DNA from: a bacterium
GTDB taxonomy: Bacteria > Bacteroidota > Bacteroidia > Bacteroidales > Muribaculaceae
Direction of reading: 5' to 3'
Assembly (NCBI GenBank): GCA_004563195.1
Contig: SFTJ01000030.1
Location: forward strand, 1 to 35,451
Length of the DNA stretch: 35,451 nt
The position numbers and the translations under genes were made by a program. Positions 7,895 to 16,034 of this stretch are shown here, one piece after another. The notes below the pieces were generated by a model. That model did not search any database, was not told where the DNA came from, and was given only the letters and a program-made list of their open reading frames with translations. The stretch's first letter is position 1. The number at the start of each line of letters is the position of its first letter.

Positions 7895-8872
7895 CTACAT
7901 TAATCTTATGCTTTTATGCTTATTCTTGTTTTTCTCGCCCAAGTTGAGTTTTAAGTTATATCCCAGCCATAATTCGTGACTGCCCGAAGTGCCTTTAATG
8001 ATGTTCGACACCGGAAAATCGTAGCTGTAGCCCAGCGTTACGCCTTTCAGCTCGGCTCCGATGATAAAAGCCACGGCATCTTTCCAACGATACGACACAC
8101 CGGCGCTCAGAAATTTCTTGTAGCGTAGGCGTGCGGTGGCTTCGGCAGTCCAATATTGAGTGTCGGTCTTAAAAAAGACTGACGGCTGTAATTCAAATAA
8201 CGTATTTTTTATCGGTATATTGCCTCCCATCATAAAATAGTAGGTTCTGCCGGCCTTAAATTCATAAAGGTCGTCCTCGGAGTTCTCGGTGCGGAGGCTA
8301 ATGCTTGGCTGATTGAGGTGAGTGGCGGAGATGCCCACCCAGAAATATTTGTGAGTGAAATGCACGCCTGCTGAGGCGTCAAATCCGGTGCCGGCGATGT
8401 CCTGCTGAGGAATGGCGTCGTCGGCTGTTTCGTGATATTCATCATCGCTCGGGATAAACACTTCGGTACCCTTGAACGTCTCGTTGATAATGCCCACTTG
8501 CACACCTATGCTGAGTTCGCCCTTGAGCATGCGTTTGCGAAAAGCGAGTTGTGCGGCAGCATTAATCGAGCGATACAGACCCATCGACTGCTGCGACAGG
8601 TTAGCACCCACAGCCCAGCGCTTATCGAGAAACTTAAACGGCATATCACCGAGGGCGTTGAACGACATCGGGGCATTGTCGATGCCAAGCCACTGCACAC
8701 GGCTTCCGGCTTTGATGCTGATATTATCGGTGGTGCCAATGGCAGCTGGGTTGTAGTAGTTCTGAACAGCCCAATACTGCGTAAACTGCGCATCGGTCTG
8801 CGCCTTGGCTGCTATCGTGGCGATGGCAGCAAGGATGCCTACGAGGAGATATTTCAATATTTGGCTGTTCAT
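7895..8872 (-). CDS. porP: T9SS outer-membrane protein PorP/SprF family
   Basis: A 325-residue outer-membrane beta-barrel protein with signal peptide (cleavage near AIAAKA). It carries the PorP/SprF signature early in the mature protein (AQFTQYWAVQNYYNPAAIG), then alternating strands up to the C-terminal SHELWLGYNLKLNL. In T9SS, PorP associates with the secretion pore and links it to the GldK/GldN ring. The order porP-gldK-gldL-gldM-gldN is the same as the Porphyromonas gingivalis porPKLMN operon. Only 15 bp separate it from the porT-like gene upstream. Confidence 0.92.
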   Translation of the reverse strand: MNSQILKYLLVGILAAIATIAAKAQTDAQFTQYWAVQNYYNPAAIGTTDNISIKAGSRVQWLGIDNAPMSFNALGDMPFKFLDKRWAVGANLSQQSMGLYRSINAAAQLAFRKRMLKGELSIGVQVGIINETFKGTEVFIPSDDEYHETADDAIPQQDIAGTGFDASAGVHFTHKYFWVGISATHLNQPSISLRTENSEDDLYEFKAGRTYYFMMGGNIPIKNTLFELQPSVFFKTDTQYWTAEATARLRYKKFLSAGVSYRWKDAVAFIIGAELKGVTLGYSYDFPVSNIIKGTSGSHELWLGYNLKLNLGEKNKNKHKSIRLM

Positions 8873-8887
8873 ATAGTGCAGTTGCTA

Positions 8888-9619
8888 TTATTCGAAATAA
8901 AAAGTGAGTACCACCATGTTGCTTGTGATTTTGCTTACCGACTTGGTGAAATTTTCCATTGCAGGGTCGTCCTCAAGGTCGGGGCGGTCCTTTTTGAGAA
9001 TGTCGCGAAGTCCGAAGCAGAACTTGATTTCGGGGCAGAACTTAAAGTAGGGCAGATAGAAGTCGCAACCGAAGCCAATAGTGAGCATGGCATCGGTGGA
9101 AGCGAACTGAAACTGCTCGCTGCGCTGTTTCGACACATCGAGCACACCCATAATGCCACCCACCAGATAGGGACGGCAGTTATGGTAGCGCAGAGCGGAG
9201 TATTTCAAGTCGAGAGGCATCACCACATAGGTCGACTTTACATTCTGTCGGCCCGGAGTAGCCACGGGGTTGTTTGCGTCGCGGAATCGCACAACCTTGT
9301 TGCCAAACTGCATACCCGGCGACAAACGCAGGTTGAAGTGGCTGTTAAGACGCAAGTCGGCGAGAACGCTTACGGTGAATCCCGGTGAGAGTTCGGGAAC
9401 CTCGGCGAACCACGATTCGCCGTTGTCGGTTACGAAGCCGTTGTTGGTGATGCTGAGATTTTGAAACGAAGTGCCTACCGAGAAGCCGAAGTGCAGACGC
9501 TTTAAGTCGGCATAAGGTCGGTTTAGAACCTTATCTTTAGGTTGGGCTTGCAATGCCAAAGCTAAAGCCATTGCAGCCAATAGAACAATATTTCGTAGCG
9601 AATTTTTCATTTTTATCAT
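8888..9619 (-). CDS. porT: T9SS outer-membrane protein PorT family
   Basis: A 243-residue outer-membrane beta-barrel protein, close to the 244 residues of P. gingivalis PorT. It has signal peptide MKNSLRNIVLLAAMALALALQA, then a PorT-like opening (ADLKRLHFGFSVGTSF) and ELSPGFTVSVLADLRLNSHF, ending in an aromatic residue run (VVLTFYFE) typical of a barrel's last strand. Either the ATG at 9619 or the one three codons in (9610) could be the start. PorT is required for T9SS secretion in P. gingivalis, where the gene is away from porPKLMN; here it lies directly upstream of porP with a 15-bp gap. Confidence 0.78.
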   Translation of the reverse strand: MIKMKNSLRNIVLLAAMALALALQAQPKDKVLNRPYADLKRLHFGFSVGTSFQNLSITNNGFVTDNGESWFAEVPELSPGFTVSVLADLRLNSHFNLRLSPGMQFGNKVVRFRDANNPVATPGRQNVKSTYVVMPLDLKYSALRYHNCRPYLVGGIMGVLDVSKQRSEQFQFASTDAMLTIGFGCDFYLPYFKFCPEIKFCFGLRDILKKDRPDLEDDPAMENFTKSVSKITSNMVVLTFYFE

Positions 9620-9668
9620 TTAATATAACGAAGCATTCGCCGTAATATTGTGTAGGGTAGCTATAGAT

Positions 9669-10610
9669 TTATCCCCAAATGTGTCCGCTGCAACTTTCGC
9701 TTTGGTGAGTAACGTGGCCATATCGTCCGCAGCGATGGGTGCTGTCATTCCACAACGAGCAGTTGAAGCAACATCTGTCCGATTTCTTCTTATTGTCGTC
9801 GGAACCCGAACCCGAAGCTGTGCCACCCGATGCAAGGAACAAGAAGATTATGAGTACATAGCAGAAAAACAATGCTCCCATGGCATACGACGCGATGTAG
9901 AGCGCTTCCACTATGGCTGCTCGATTGCTGCCAAGGGCGCTTGCACGGCGGCTGATGAGGATAAATTCGTATATGCCTACCACGGCGAAGGCTATGATTA
10001 CATTGTTGGTCAAATTGGCTGCCATTCCGCCCAACAATAGGGGGATAATAGGTCGGAAATGAGCCAATTTTGAGCATTGAGTTACAGGATATCGGGCAAG
10101 GTTGTTGAAAAATCGGTTGCACGAAGTCTTGCCGAACACCGCCCAAGCGCCTATGATTAATCCCAAAAACATAAGAAATGCCAGGATATATGCCATTTCG
10201 TCGGGCATTTCGGTGGCGGAGCTGTCGCTGCGGATGGCATTTAAAAATGTATCTACCCACTTGAAGTAATTCTTTGGAGCCTGCTGAGCATCAGCATCTT
10301 GCGCTATGGGTGCTTGAGGTATCGATTCCTGAGTTTGCACGGCAGGAGCAGGCTCGGGCATCGGTTCGCAATTATATGGTGCTATAATGCCTTTTTTGCC
10401 TTTATAGTTGAAAACCAAACGATTGCCGGTTTTTGCTATTACTTCAAATCGCTCGCCGCGAACCATGCGTCCTAAGCTCACCGACGGCTGTTCGGCGTCG
10501 TAGATGTCCACATAGTTGGCTGTAACTCTATATTTCTCGCCGGCTGTAAGGCTTAGTGCGCCTGCCAGCACTACTAATGCAGTAAAAAAGGTGCAAATAA
10601 AACTTTTCAT
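9669..10610 (-). CDS. SH3-domain, multi-pass membrane protein with Cys-rich C-terminus (unknown)
   Basis: A 313-residue protein of unknown function, counted from the ATG at 10610, which gives a clean signal peptide (MKSFICTFFTALVVLAGALSLTAG); an upstream in-frame ATG at 10649 lies beside the promoter and is unlikely. The order is: bacterial SH3-like domain (about residues 24-80), a Pro/Gln/Ala-rich linker, three or four hydrophobic segments between about 140 and 270, a Gly/Ser/Asp linker, and a C-terminal Cys/His cluster (CCFNCSLW, HRCGRYGHVTH, SCSGH) that could bind a metal ion. It lies 49 bp upstream of porT in the same direction, so it may share the T9SS transcript. No role in secretion can be shown from sequence. 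Confidence 0.75.
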   Translation of the reverse strand: MKSFICTFFTALVVLAGALSLTAGEKYRVTANYVDIYDAEQPSVSLGRMVRGERFEVIAKTGNRLVFNYKGKKGIIAPYNCEPMPEPAPAVQTQESIPQAPIAQDADAQQAPKNYFKWVDTFLNAIRSDSSATEMPDEMAYILAFLMFLGLIIGAWAVFGKTSCNRFFNNLARYPVTQCSKLAHFRPIIPLLLGGMAANLTNNVIIAFAVVGIYEFILISRRASALGSNRAAIVEALYIASYAMGALFFCYVLIIFLFLASGGTASGSGSDDNKKKSDRCCFNCSLWNDSTHRCGRYGHVTHQSESCSGHIWG

Positions 10611-10646
10611 ACGATAATTGAGTCGGTTAATTCTCTTTTCCGGGTT

Positions 10647-10654
10647 CAAAAATA
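10647..10654 (-). promoter_or_regulatory. Candidate -7 element for the SH3/porT-porP-gldKLMN unit
   Basis: On the minus strand 10654-10647 reads TATTTTTG, a match to TAnnTTTG, 36 bp before the ATG at 10610. No clean TTTG is seen about 20 bp further upstream, so this is a partial promoter match. It is the best candidate for transcription of the whole run down to gldN. Confidence 0.4.
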
Positions 10655-10849
10655 TTACATTTTTCTGAGACTAAGCGCATTTTTGAGCCTTTTTGCAGCC
10701 CGATGGTGGCAAAAGTCGCATTTTACACCGAATAGATATGCTGCGTTCGGCGTAACATAGTTATGAAGTCGGTTTTGATAAATATCGCACTTTTGCCGCG
10801 TAATTATCATAATAGTATATTTTTTTTGGCATTATGCTCACGGTTTTAA
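10655..10849. other. Divergent intergenic region
   Basis: This lies between the divergent SH3-protein gene and the ATPase gene. I see no gene or RNA here. The stretch contains T- and A-rich tracts and short repeats of the motif cgcATTTTT/AAAAATgcg type, none forming a strong hairpin. Confidence 0.4.
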
Positions 10850-10997
10850 GGAAAATATGTAACTTTGTGTCAAAACTCGGGTGGAAAATGTGTGACTTTG
10901 TGTCAAAACTCGGGTGGAAAATGAGTTTCATATAAATAAACTCGGGTGGAAAACGTGTGACTTTTCGCAAAAACTCGGGTGGAAAAATGTGCGGAAT
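10850..10997 (+). repeat. Four tandem ~33-bp repeats upstream of the ATPase gene
   Basis: Tandem units at 10850-10882, 10883-10915, 10916-10947 and 10948-10980 (33, 33, 32 and 33 bp), followed by a partial fifth unit from 10981. The conserved part is AAACTCGGGTGGAAAA and the variable part is near TGTGTGACTTTGTGTC. Unit 1 holds TAACTTTG at 10860-10867, a possible -7 promoter element, with degenerate versions in later units. Units 1, 2 and 4 can be read without stops as an 11-residue repeat (GWKMCDFVSKL-like). Unit 3 is one base shorter and breaks this frame. The array ends about 15 bp before the ATG at 10998. Confidence 0.85.
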
Positions 10998-12335
10998 ATG
11001 TATAAAAGAAAGATTGAAAGCCGTTTGCAGGCATGGTTGGATGAGCCTTCGCACAAGCCTGTTGTGGTGAAGGGTGTGCGCCAATGCGGCAAGACAAGTA
11101 GCGTAATGGATTTTGCCGAGAAGCACTTTAAAAATGTGGTGTATCTTGATTTTCGCAAGAATCCCGATTATAAGAAGTTCTTCACTCCCAATTTGGAAGT
11201 GGATTCTATCATCATGCGCCTCACGGCTGCCATACCGAGCGCAGAGATTGAGGAGGGCGAAACCTGCTTTGTGTTTGATGAGATACAAGATTGTCCGCGA
11301 GCGAGAGGTTCGCTCAAATACTTCCATTTGGATGGTCGTTATGAGGTGATGTGTACGGGTTCGCTATTGGGCGTAAACGGTTATAAGACAAAAGCCGAAA
11401 AAGAAGAAGAAAGAGAGGCCTCGATACCTGTTGGTTTTGAGGAGATTGTGAATATGTATCCGATGGACTTCGAGGAGTGGCTATGGGCTAATGGCATTAA
11501 GAAGATTCATATTGATTATCTCAGGAAATGTCTTGCCGATGAGACTCCGGTGGATGAAGCTCTACACTATCGTTTCCGAGAACTGCTACATCAGTATGTT
11601 GTTGTGGGCGGTATGCCTGAAGCAGTCACAACTTTTCTCGAGACAAAGCAAATAGGCAAGGTACTTTCCGTGCAGAGGCGCATTATCGATGAATACAAAT
11701 CGGACATGGTGAAGTATGCTCTTACTGCAGATAAGTCACGCATACGCGAGTGCTTTGAGTCAATACCGGCACAGCTGGCTCGTGAGTATAAGAAATTTAC
11801 CTATTCTGTTGTTCGTCCGGGTGCACGAGGTCGCGACTATGTGGGTAGCCTTCAGTGGATAGAGGATGCAGGTATCATTCGCAGGTGTTATAATACGGAA
11901 ATCACCGAACTTCCTTTGGATGGCTATAAGATACAAAGCGAGTTTAAGGTATATATGGCAGATATCGGATTGCTCATCGCTATGCTCGAAGAGGGTACAC
12001 AGTCGAATATTCTGGCAGGTGATTTGCTGAGTTACAAGGGCGCCATATTTGAGAACCTCGTTGCCGACATTTTTGGTAAGATGGAGCGCAAGTTGTATTA
12101 TTACCACAAAGATGGTGGTGTGGAGCTTGACTTCCTGATGCGATATAAAGGCAAATGTACCCCGGTGGAATGTAAGGCATCTACAGGAAATGCAAAGTCA
12201 ATTCGCACAGTACTGAAGAATTGTGACAAATACCATATCGATAGTGCACTAAAGTTGGGCGATTATAACATCGGCAGGAATGAATACATGCTGACGCTGC
12301 CAATGTATATGGCATTCTTGCTTACTGAGGTGTAG
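10998..12335 (+). CDS. AAA ATPase with C-terminal DUF4143 nuclease-like domain
   Basis: A 445-residue protein from the ATG at 10998 (MYKRKIESRL); in-frame GTG starts further upstream fall inside the repeat array and are unlikely. The AAA_14 domain has Walker A GVRQCGKT (Lys32) and Walker B FVFDEIQD (Asp94, Glu95). The C-terminal DUF4143 domain ends in a restriction-endonuclease-like pattern: GGVELDFLM, then TPVECKAS. These ATPases are common in Bacteroidales and Porphyromonas and often vary in copy number; their cellular role is not settled. It is a single-gene unit flanked by the repeat array and a hairpin terminator. Confidence 0.88.
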   Translation: MYKRKIESRLQAWLDEPSHKPVVVKGVRQCGKTSSVMDFAEKHFKNVVYLDFRKNPDYKKFFTPNLEVDSIIMRLTAAIPSAEIEEGETCFVFDEIQDCPRARGSLKYFHLDGRYEVMCTGSLLGVNGYKTKAEKEEEREASIPVGFEEIVNMYPMDFEEWLWANGIKKIHIDYLRKCLADETPVDEALHYRFRELLHQYVVVGGMPEAVTTFLETKQIGKVLSVQRRIIDEYKSDMVKYALTADKSRIRECFESIPAQLAREYKKFTYSVVRPGARGRDYVGSLQWIEDAGIIRRCYNTEITELPLDGYKIQSEFKVYMADIGLLIAMLEEGTQSNILAGDLLSYKGAIFENLVADIFGKMERKLYYYHKDGGVELDFLMRYKGKCTPVECKASTGNAKSIRTVLKNCDKYHIDSALKLGDYNIGRNEYMLTLPMYMAFLLTEV

Positions 12336-12364
12336 CTCCATATTTCACACTACCCCCGCAGCGG

Positions 12365-12400
12365 CGCCACCCGACTGCAAAAAAGCAAGTCGGGTGGGTG
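12365..12400. terminator. Bidirectional hairpin terminator between convergent genes
   Basis: CCACCCGACT at 12367-12376 pairs with AGTCGGGTGG at 12388-12397 around an A-rich loop. It lies between the ATPase stop (12335) and the convergent receptor stop (12411) and can end both transcripts. Confidence 0.75.
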
Positions 12401-12410
12401 CGGGCAGTAG

Positions 12411-15080
12411 CTATTTTGCGTCGAAACTATAGTTTATACTCAACTGAAGATAGTTGTGAATGCGATAGTTGGAGTAATATACTCGAGTGGTGGCAGTCTC
12501 GCCGGTCGAATAGCTCTGCTTTTTGTTGAAAATATCGTCGGCCGAAAGCTTGATAATGAGTTTTTTGTTGAGCAGCGAAGCCGATGCGGCGGCATCGAGT
12601 GCGAAGTAGCTACGATTGAAGTAATCGGTGCTATAACCGCTCTGTCCTTCGAAGTTGGGCGATAGTGATAGGGTGAATATGCCCGCTTTGTAGCGAATGG
12701 TGAGTTTTGTGTCGTGGTGGAAAGTATTGAATTTTTCGATGGTGCTTTGCGAGTAGGTGTTGTGATTGAAAGTCATTTTGCTCGAACCTTCTATCTTCCA
12801 ATGGCTTAGATTGATCGTAAACGATGGCTCGCAGACTATTTGGCGCTGCCGATTGCGCACATAGGTGAGTGTAGCATCATCGTCGATAACGGTAATTGCG
12901 CCATATCGGCTGTTGTTGCTGAAAGTAATGTGTTGGTTGATGGTAAGCACATCGCAGGGCACAATGGAGTATTGTGCGAAGCAAGATATCGATTTGCCGC
13001 TGCGCATATTCTCGCTGCGAGTGCGGAAGACGCCCGTGGCGGAGTTGAAATATTGCACATTTCCCACCGGGTCGTAGTCCTTGCGATATTCGATTCCAAA
13101 GGTTAACACCTGTTCGAATTTTGGAATAATCAATGAATAGTTGAAATCGTTTTTCAGCAATCCCGAGCGCTTGAGGCGGCTGTTGCCTTGCGTGATGAAT
13201 AGCGGGTTGGTGTCGTCGGTGTAGTCGAGAGTGCTGACGATAGAAGGAAGAGTCTGCGAATAAGCTACATTGGCGCGAATCGTTTGCGAGCGCGAAGGAC
13301 GCCAAGTGAGTTCGAAACGCGGCTTAGGCATAGTGGCATTGCGAGCGGCTATTGTGTCGAGCTTGCCACGGCGATAATTTATATTTTCGTGCATAAAGTC
13401 GAGGTTGAAACTAGGGCGCAAGTTGAGTTTGCCTATATTGAGTGTCACACCTGCCATTGCCGAGTGCTTCGATTCCGATCCGTCGCTATATTCGCTGTTG
13501 GCAGCATCATGGGCATCGTTTCGTGTTACATCTGAGTCGGAGAAGCGATTGTTGGCGGTGTACGAGTATGATAGTTTCAAGATATTGTTTTTGCCAATGC
13601 CGATACTTGCTGAAGCTGAAGCTGTAGCCATCAAAGAGTGTGATGTGAGTTCGGTGGCGAGAATGTCGTGTTCGGTAATCCCCAAATTGTGATATTCGTA
13701 TGCCGATTTCGAGATCGACGAATTGTCGTTGTCGGTATAGTCGATTTGCGCTGTTGCGGCGAACTCGTTTTTGCCGTGATAGTGAGTTAACGAAACCTCG
13801 CTCGAAGTGTTGAACTTATTGCCGAGTGACGTATTATGCTGCTGTGCGCTGTTGGAAGGTTGGGGCATATTGTCAACCCGGGTATTGCTTTTATTAGTAG
13901 AATTGTTGTTATTTCGCTCGTAGTTGACTTGAGTATTCACCTCGAGTACATCGTTCTTCGAGAGATTGTAATATAAGTCTAAATCGAGCGGCAGTTTTGT
14001 GATGTGATTATACATGTCGTAGTCTTTGCGAGAGAACGAACAACTTCCGTTGTCGAGTGTATACTCCGTAGCGCTTGAACCATTGTCGCGCATATCGTAG
14101 TGGTTGGCAAAAGTGGTGATAGAGAAACTGTTGCGTTTGCTCCAACCGTCGTAAGACGGATTCCAATTGTGCTGATAACCTAATGCACCTAACTGCTGGC
14201 GATATTTCGGGCCGGTGGCCCATCCAGTGCCGTAGAACTTATACGGCTCAGTCATTTTGTTGAAATCGGTGAAATTAAACATTGCCAAAAGTGGATTTGA
14301 GTCGCTCAACCTGTGAGCATTGAGCAGAGCTTCGTAGTTGCCGCGGGTGGTTGCGGCGAGTTTTGTTTGACCGTACCATTTGTCGAGCCATCCCGGCTTG
14401 ATTACCACATCGAGCACTTGGTCGTCGGTTCCATCGTTCACACCGGTGCGGGCTGCGTAGTCCGATTCTTTATTATATGATTTGATTTCTTTCACAGCCT
14501 CTACCGGCAATTGACCTATCAGGCTGCTGTCGAGAGCCTTTTGCCCGTTCATCATCAGTCGCACGGGTCGGCCGTTCCACGATAGCGTGCCATCGCTCTC
14601 AATCTTCACGCCCGGGAGTTTCTGAATCAAAGCTTCGAGGCGTTCGCCTGCTTCGAGCGAGAAAGCATTGGGATTGAACACGATGGTGTCGCCGCGCAAG
14701 GTGAATCGCTTGGCTTTGGCGGTAACTTCGAGATTGTTGAGAAATATTTCAGACGGTCGAATCTCAATGTCGTTGAGTTCGATGGTGTCGGAGCCTTCGA
14801 AGCAAGGATGGCGCAATGTGCGCTCGTAGTAACCTATAGCTTGCACTACTATGGTGGTGTTGATTAAGTCCGACCGATTGGTGAATATGCCAGAAGAGTC
14901 GGTGGTGCATGTGCTCATCTGAATCCGGTTGCCTTCTCGTGATGTTACTTCTACCGAAGCACCCTCTACGGGCAATTTTGTCTGTTTGTCTACTATTTTG
15001 CCGCGAAGTATGTCGGCTGAAGCAAACATTGCCGACATCGATATCAAGCACGACAGCACTAAGATGGATAATTTGTTCAT
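12411..15080 (-). CDS. Outer-membrane beta-barrel protein, TonB-receptor-like (carboxypeptidase-regulatory-like N-terminus)
   Basis: An 889-residue outer-membrane protein. It has a signal peptide (MNKLSILVLSCLISMSAMFA), a carboxypeptidase-regulatory-like domain at about residues 24-105 (LRGKIVDKQTKLPVEGASVE), a plug-like region (ERLEALIQKLPGVKIESDG, then a KEIKSYNKESDYAART block), and a long C-terminal barrel rich in Tyr/Asn/Ser strands ending in LQLSINYSFDAK. It matches the outer_membrane beta-barrel (OMP_b-brl_3) type rather than classical SusC. Ligand is unknown and no SusD partner is adjacent. It starts 88 bp after the DUF456 gene in the same direction and could be co-transcribed with it. 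Confidence 0.85.
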   Translation of the reverse strand: MNKLSILVLSCLISMSAMFASADILRGKIVDKQTKLPVEGASVEVTSREGNRIQMSTCTTDSSGIFTNRSDLINTTIVVQAIGYYERTLRHPCFEGSDTIELNDIEIRPSEIFLNNLEVTAKAKRFTLRGDTIVFNPNAFSLEAGERLEALIQKLPGVKIESDGTLSWNGRPVRLMMNGQKALDSSLIGQLPVEAVKEIKSYNKESDYAARTGVNDGTDDQVLDVVIKPGWLDKWYGQTKLAATTRGNYEALLNAHRLSDSNPLLAMFNFTDFNKMTEPYKFYGTGWATGPKYRQQLGALGYQHNWNPSYDGWSKRNSFSITTFANHYDMRDNGSSATEYTLDNGSCSFSRKDYDMYNHITKLPLDLDLYYNLSKNDVLEVNTQVNYERNNNNSTNKSNTRVDNMPQPSNSAQQHNTSLGNKFNTSSEVSLTHYHGKNEFAATAQIDYTDNDNSSISKSAYEYHNLGITEHDILATELTSHSLMATASASASIGIGKNNILKLSYSYTANNRFSDSDVTRNDAHDAANSEYSDGSESKHSAMAGVTLNIGKLNLRPSFNLDFMHENINYRRGKLDTIAARNATMPKPRFELTWRPSRSQTIRANVAYSQTLPSIVSTLDYTDDTNPLFITQGNSRLKRSGLLKNDFNYSLIIPKFEQVLTFGIEYRKDYDPVGNVQYFNSATGVFRTRSENMRSGKSISCFAQYSIVPCDVLTINQHITFSNNSRYGAITVIDDDATLTYVRNRQRQIVCEPSFTINLSHWKIEGSSKMTFNHNTYSQSTIEKFNTFHHDTKLTIRYKAGIFTLSLSPNFEGQSGYSTDYFNRSYFALDAAASASLLNKKLIIKLSADDIFNKKQSYSTGETATTRVYYSNYRIHNYLQLSINYSFDAK

Positions 15081-15168
15081 TTCAGTTCTTCTTTTGTGAT
15101 TTCTCGCTCAGAAGACGAACTGATGTCAGATTTGTTTCAAGTGTTGAAGATTTTTTTGCTTTAAAATA

Positions 15169-15708
15169 TCAAGTGAAGTGGTAATAAATAGCCGAAATGC
15201 TATAATAACTGATAACAATGCCTGCCATGAGTTTGATTCCGGTGGTGAGCAGGAAAGCGGCGAATGACCATAGCGAAACTTTTATAGCCTTGTCGGGGCG
15301 ATGGCTATCGGTGATTTCGCCCACAAAAGCACCTATAAGCGGGCCCACAATCAGCCCAATAGGCATAAAGAACAATCCTGCCACAAGCCCTATCGTAGAG
15401 CCCCAAATGGCACTTTTGCTTCCGCCGCCGACTCGGGTCATCCATATAGGCGCCACATAGTCGAGAATAATCACTATCACACCCGCAATGAGAAGGGCAA
15501 GCAGCAAATGCGTGCTTATCTCGCCCGGACATAGCAAATAGGTTATAATCAGAGCCGCCATATTGAGCGAAGTGCCAGGCACGGCAGGCACCACAGCACC
15601 CACTATGCCCACCACCGAGAGCACTATCACCAATGCTATGAGCGTCATGCTCCACCACGAGAGCGAAGTGTGGATGGTGAGAATTATGAGTGTGTAGAGA
15701 AGTGTCAT
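15169..15708 (-). CDS. DUF456 family membrane protein
   Basis: A 179-residue, very hydrophobic protein of the DUF456 family, with about four or five membrane helices. The family features are visible: VVGAVVPAVPGTSLNMAAL, a repeat-like GLFFMPIGLIVGPLIGAFVGE loop and a final GIKLMAGIVISYYSISA helix. Function is unknown for the family. The start at 15708 gives an extra N-terminal helix; a later ATG (residue 21) is an alternative. Confidence 0.85.
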   Translation of the reverse strand: MTLLYTLIILTIHTSLSWWSMTLIALVIVLSVVGIVGAVVPAVPGTSLNMAALIITYLLCPGEISTHLLLALLIAGVIVIILDYVAPIWMTRVGGGSKSAIWGSTIGLVAGLFFMPIGLIVGPLIGAFVGEITDSHRPDKAIKVSLWSFAAFLLTTGIKLMAGIVISYYSISAIYYHFT

Positions 15709-16034
15709 ATAATTATTATTTTATTGATAAATAACAATGCCGGAGCGGTGTTTGTGCACACGAGACGAAAAAAACACTATTCGCCGAGGCGCATCACCAC
15801 TGTGCACTGATGCAAAGATAGCGAAAACACAGATTATTATCGACTTAAAAATTATAAAATATTGAAAACTCACGCCGAGCCTAAACTGCAGTCTATCTCA
15901 GCGAATAAGGCAGAAACAAGATTAAAATAGCCTAAAATGAGTACAAAACGCTCAAATTGTGGTGAGAATTAGATGTTTATTAGTTCAAATGTAAATTTTT
16001 GTGTATCTTTGTGGACGATTTTATAAAATCTATT
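15709..16034. promoter_or_regulatory. Divergent promoter region (DUF456 and CNNM genes)
   Basis: This 326-bp region holds no gene. On the minus strand 15820-15813 reads TATCTTTG, the -7 element for the DUF456 gene. On the plus strand 16004-16011 reads TATCTTTG, the -7 element for the CNNM gene; it overlaps the region upstream of the ATG at 16035, which is why that ATG is chosen over the in-frame one at 15999. Neither has a perfect TTTG at the -33 position. Confidence 0.55.

Noticed and set aside
10850..10997. CRISPR array
   Set aside because: Units are contiguous 33-bp tandem repeats without unique spacers, and no cas gene is present.
10914..10997. Upstream extension of the ATPase gene through the repeats
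   Set aside because: The frame there depends on a GTG within a repeat unit, unit 3 breaks the repeat frame, and the ATG at 10998 gives the standard N-terminus ahead of Walker A.
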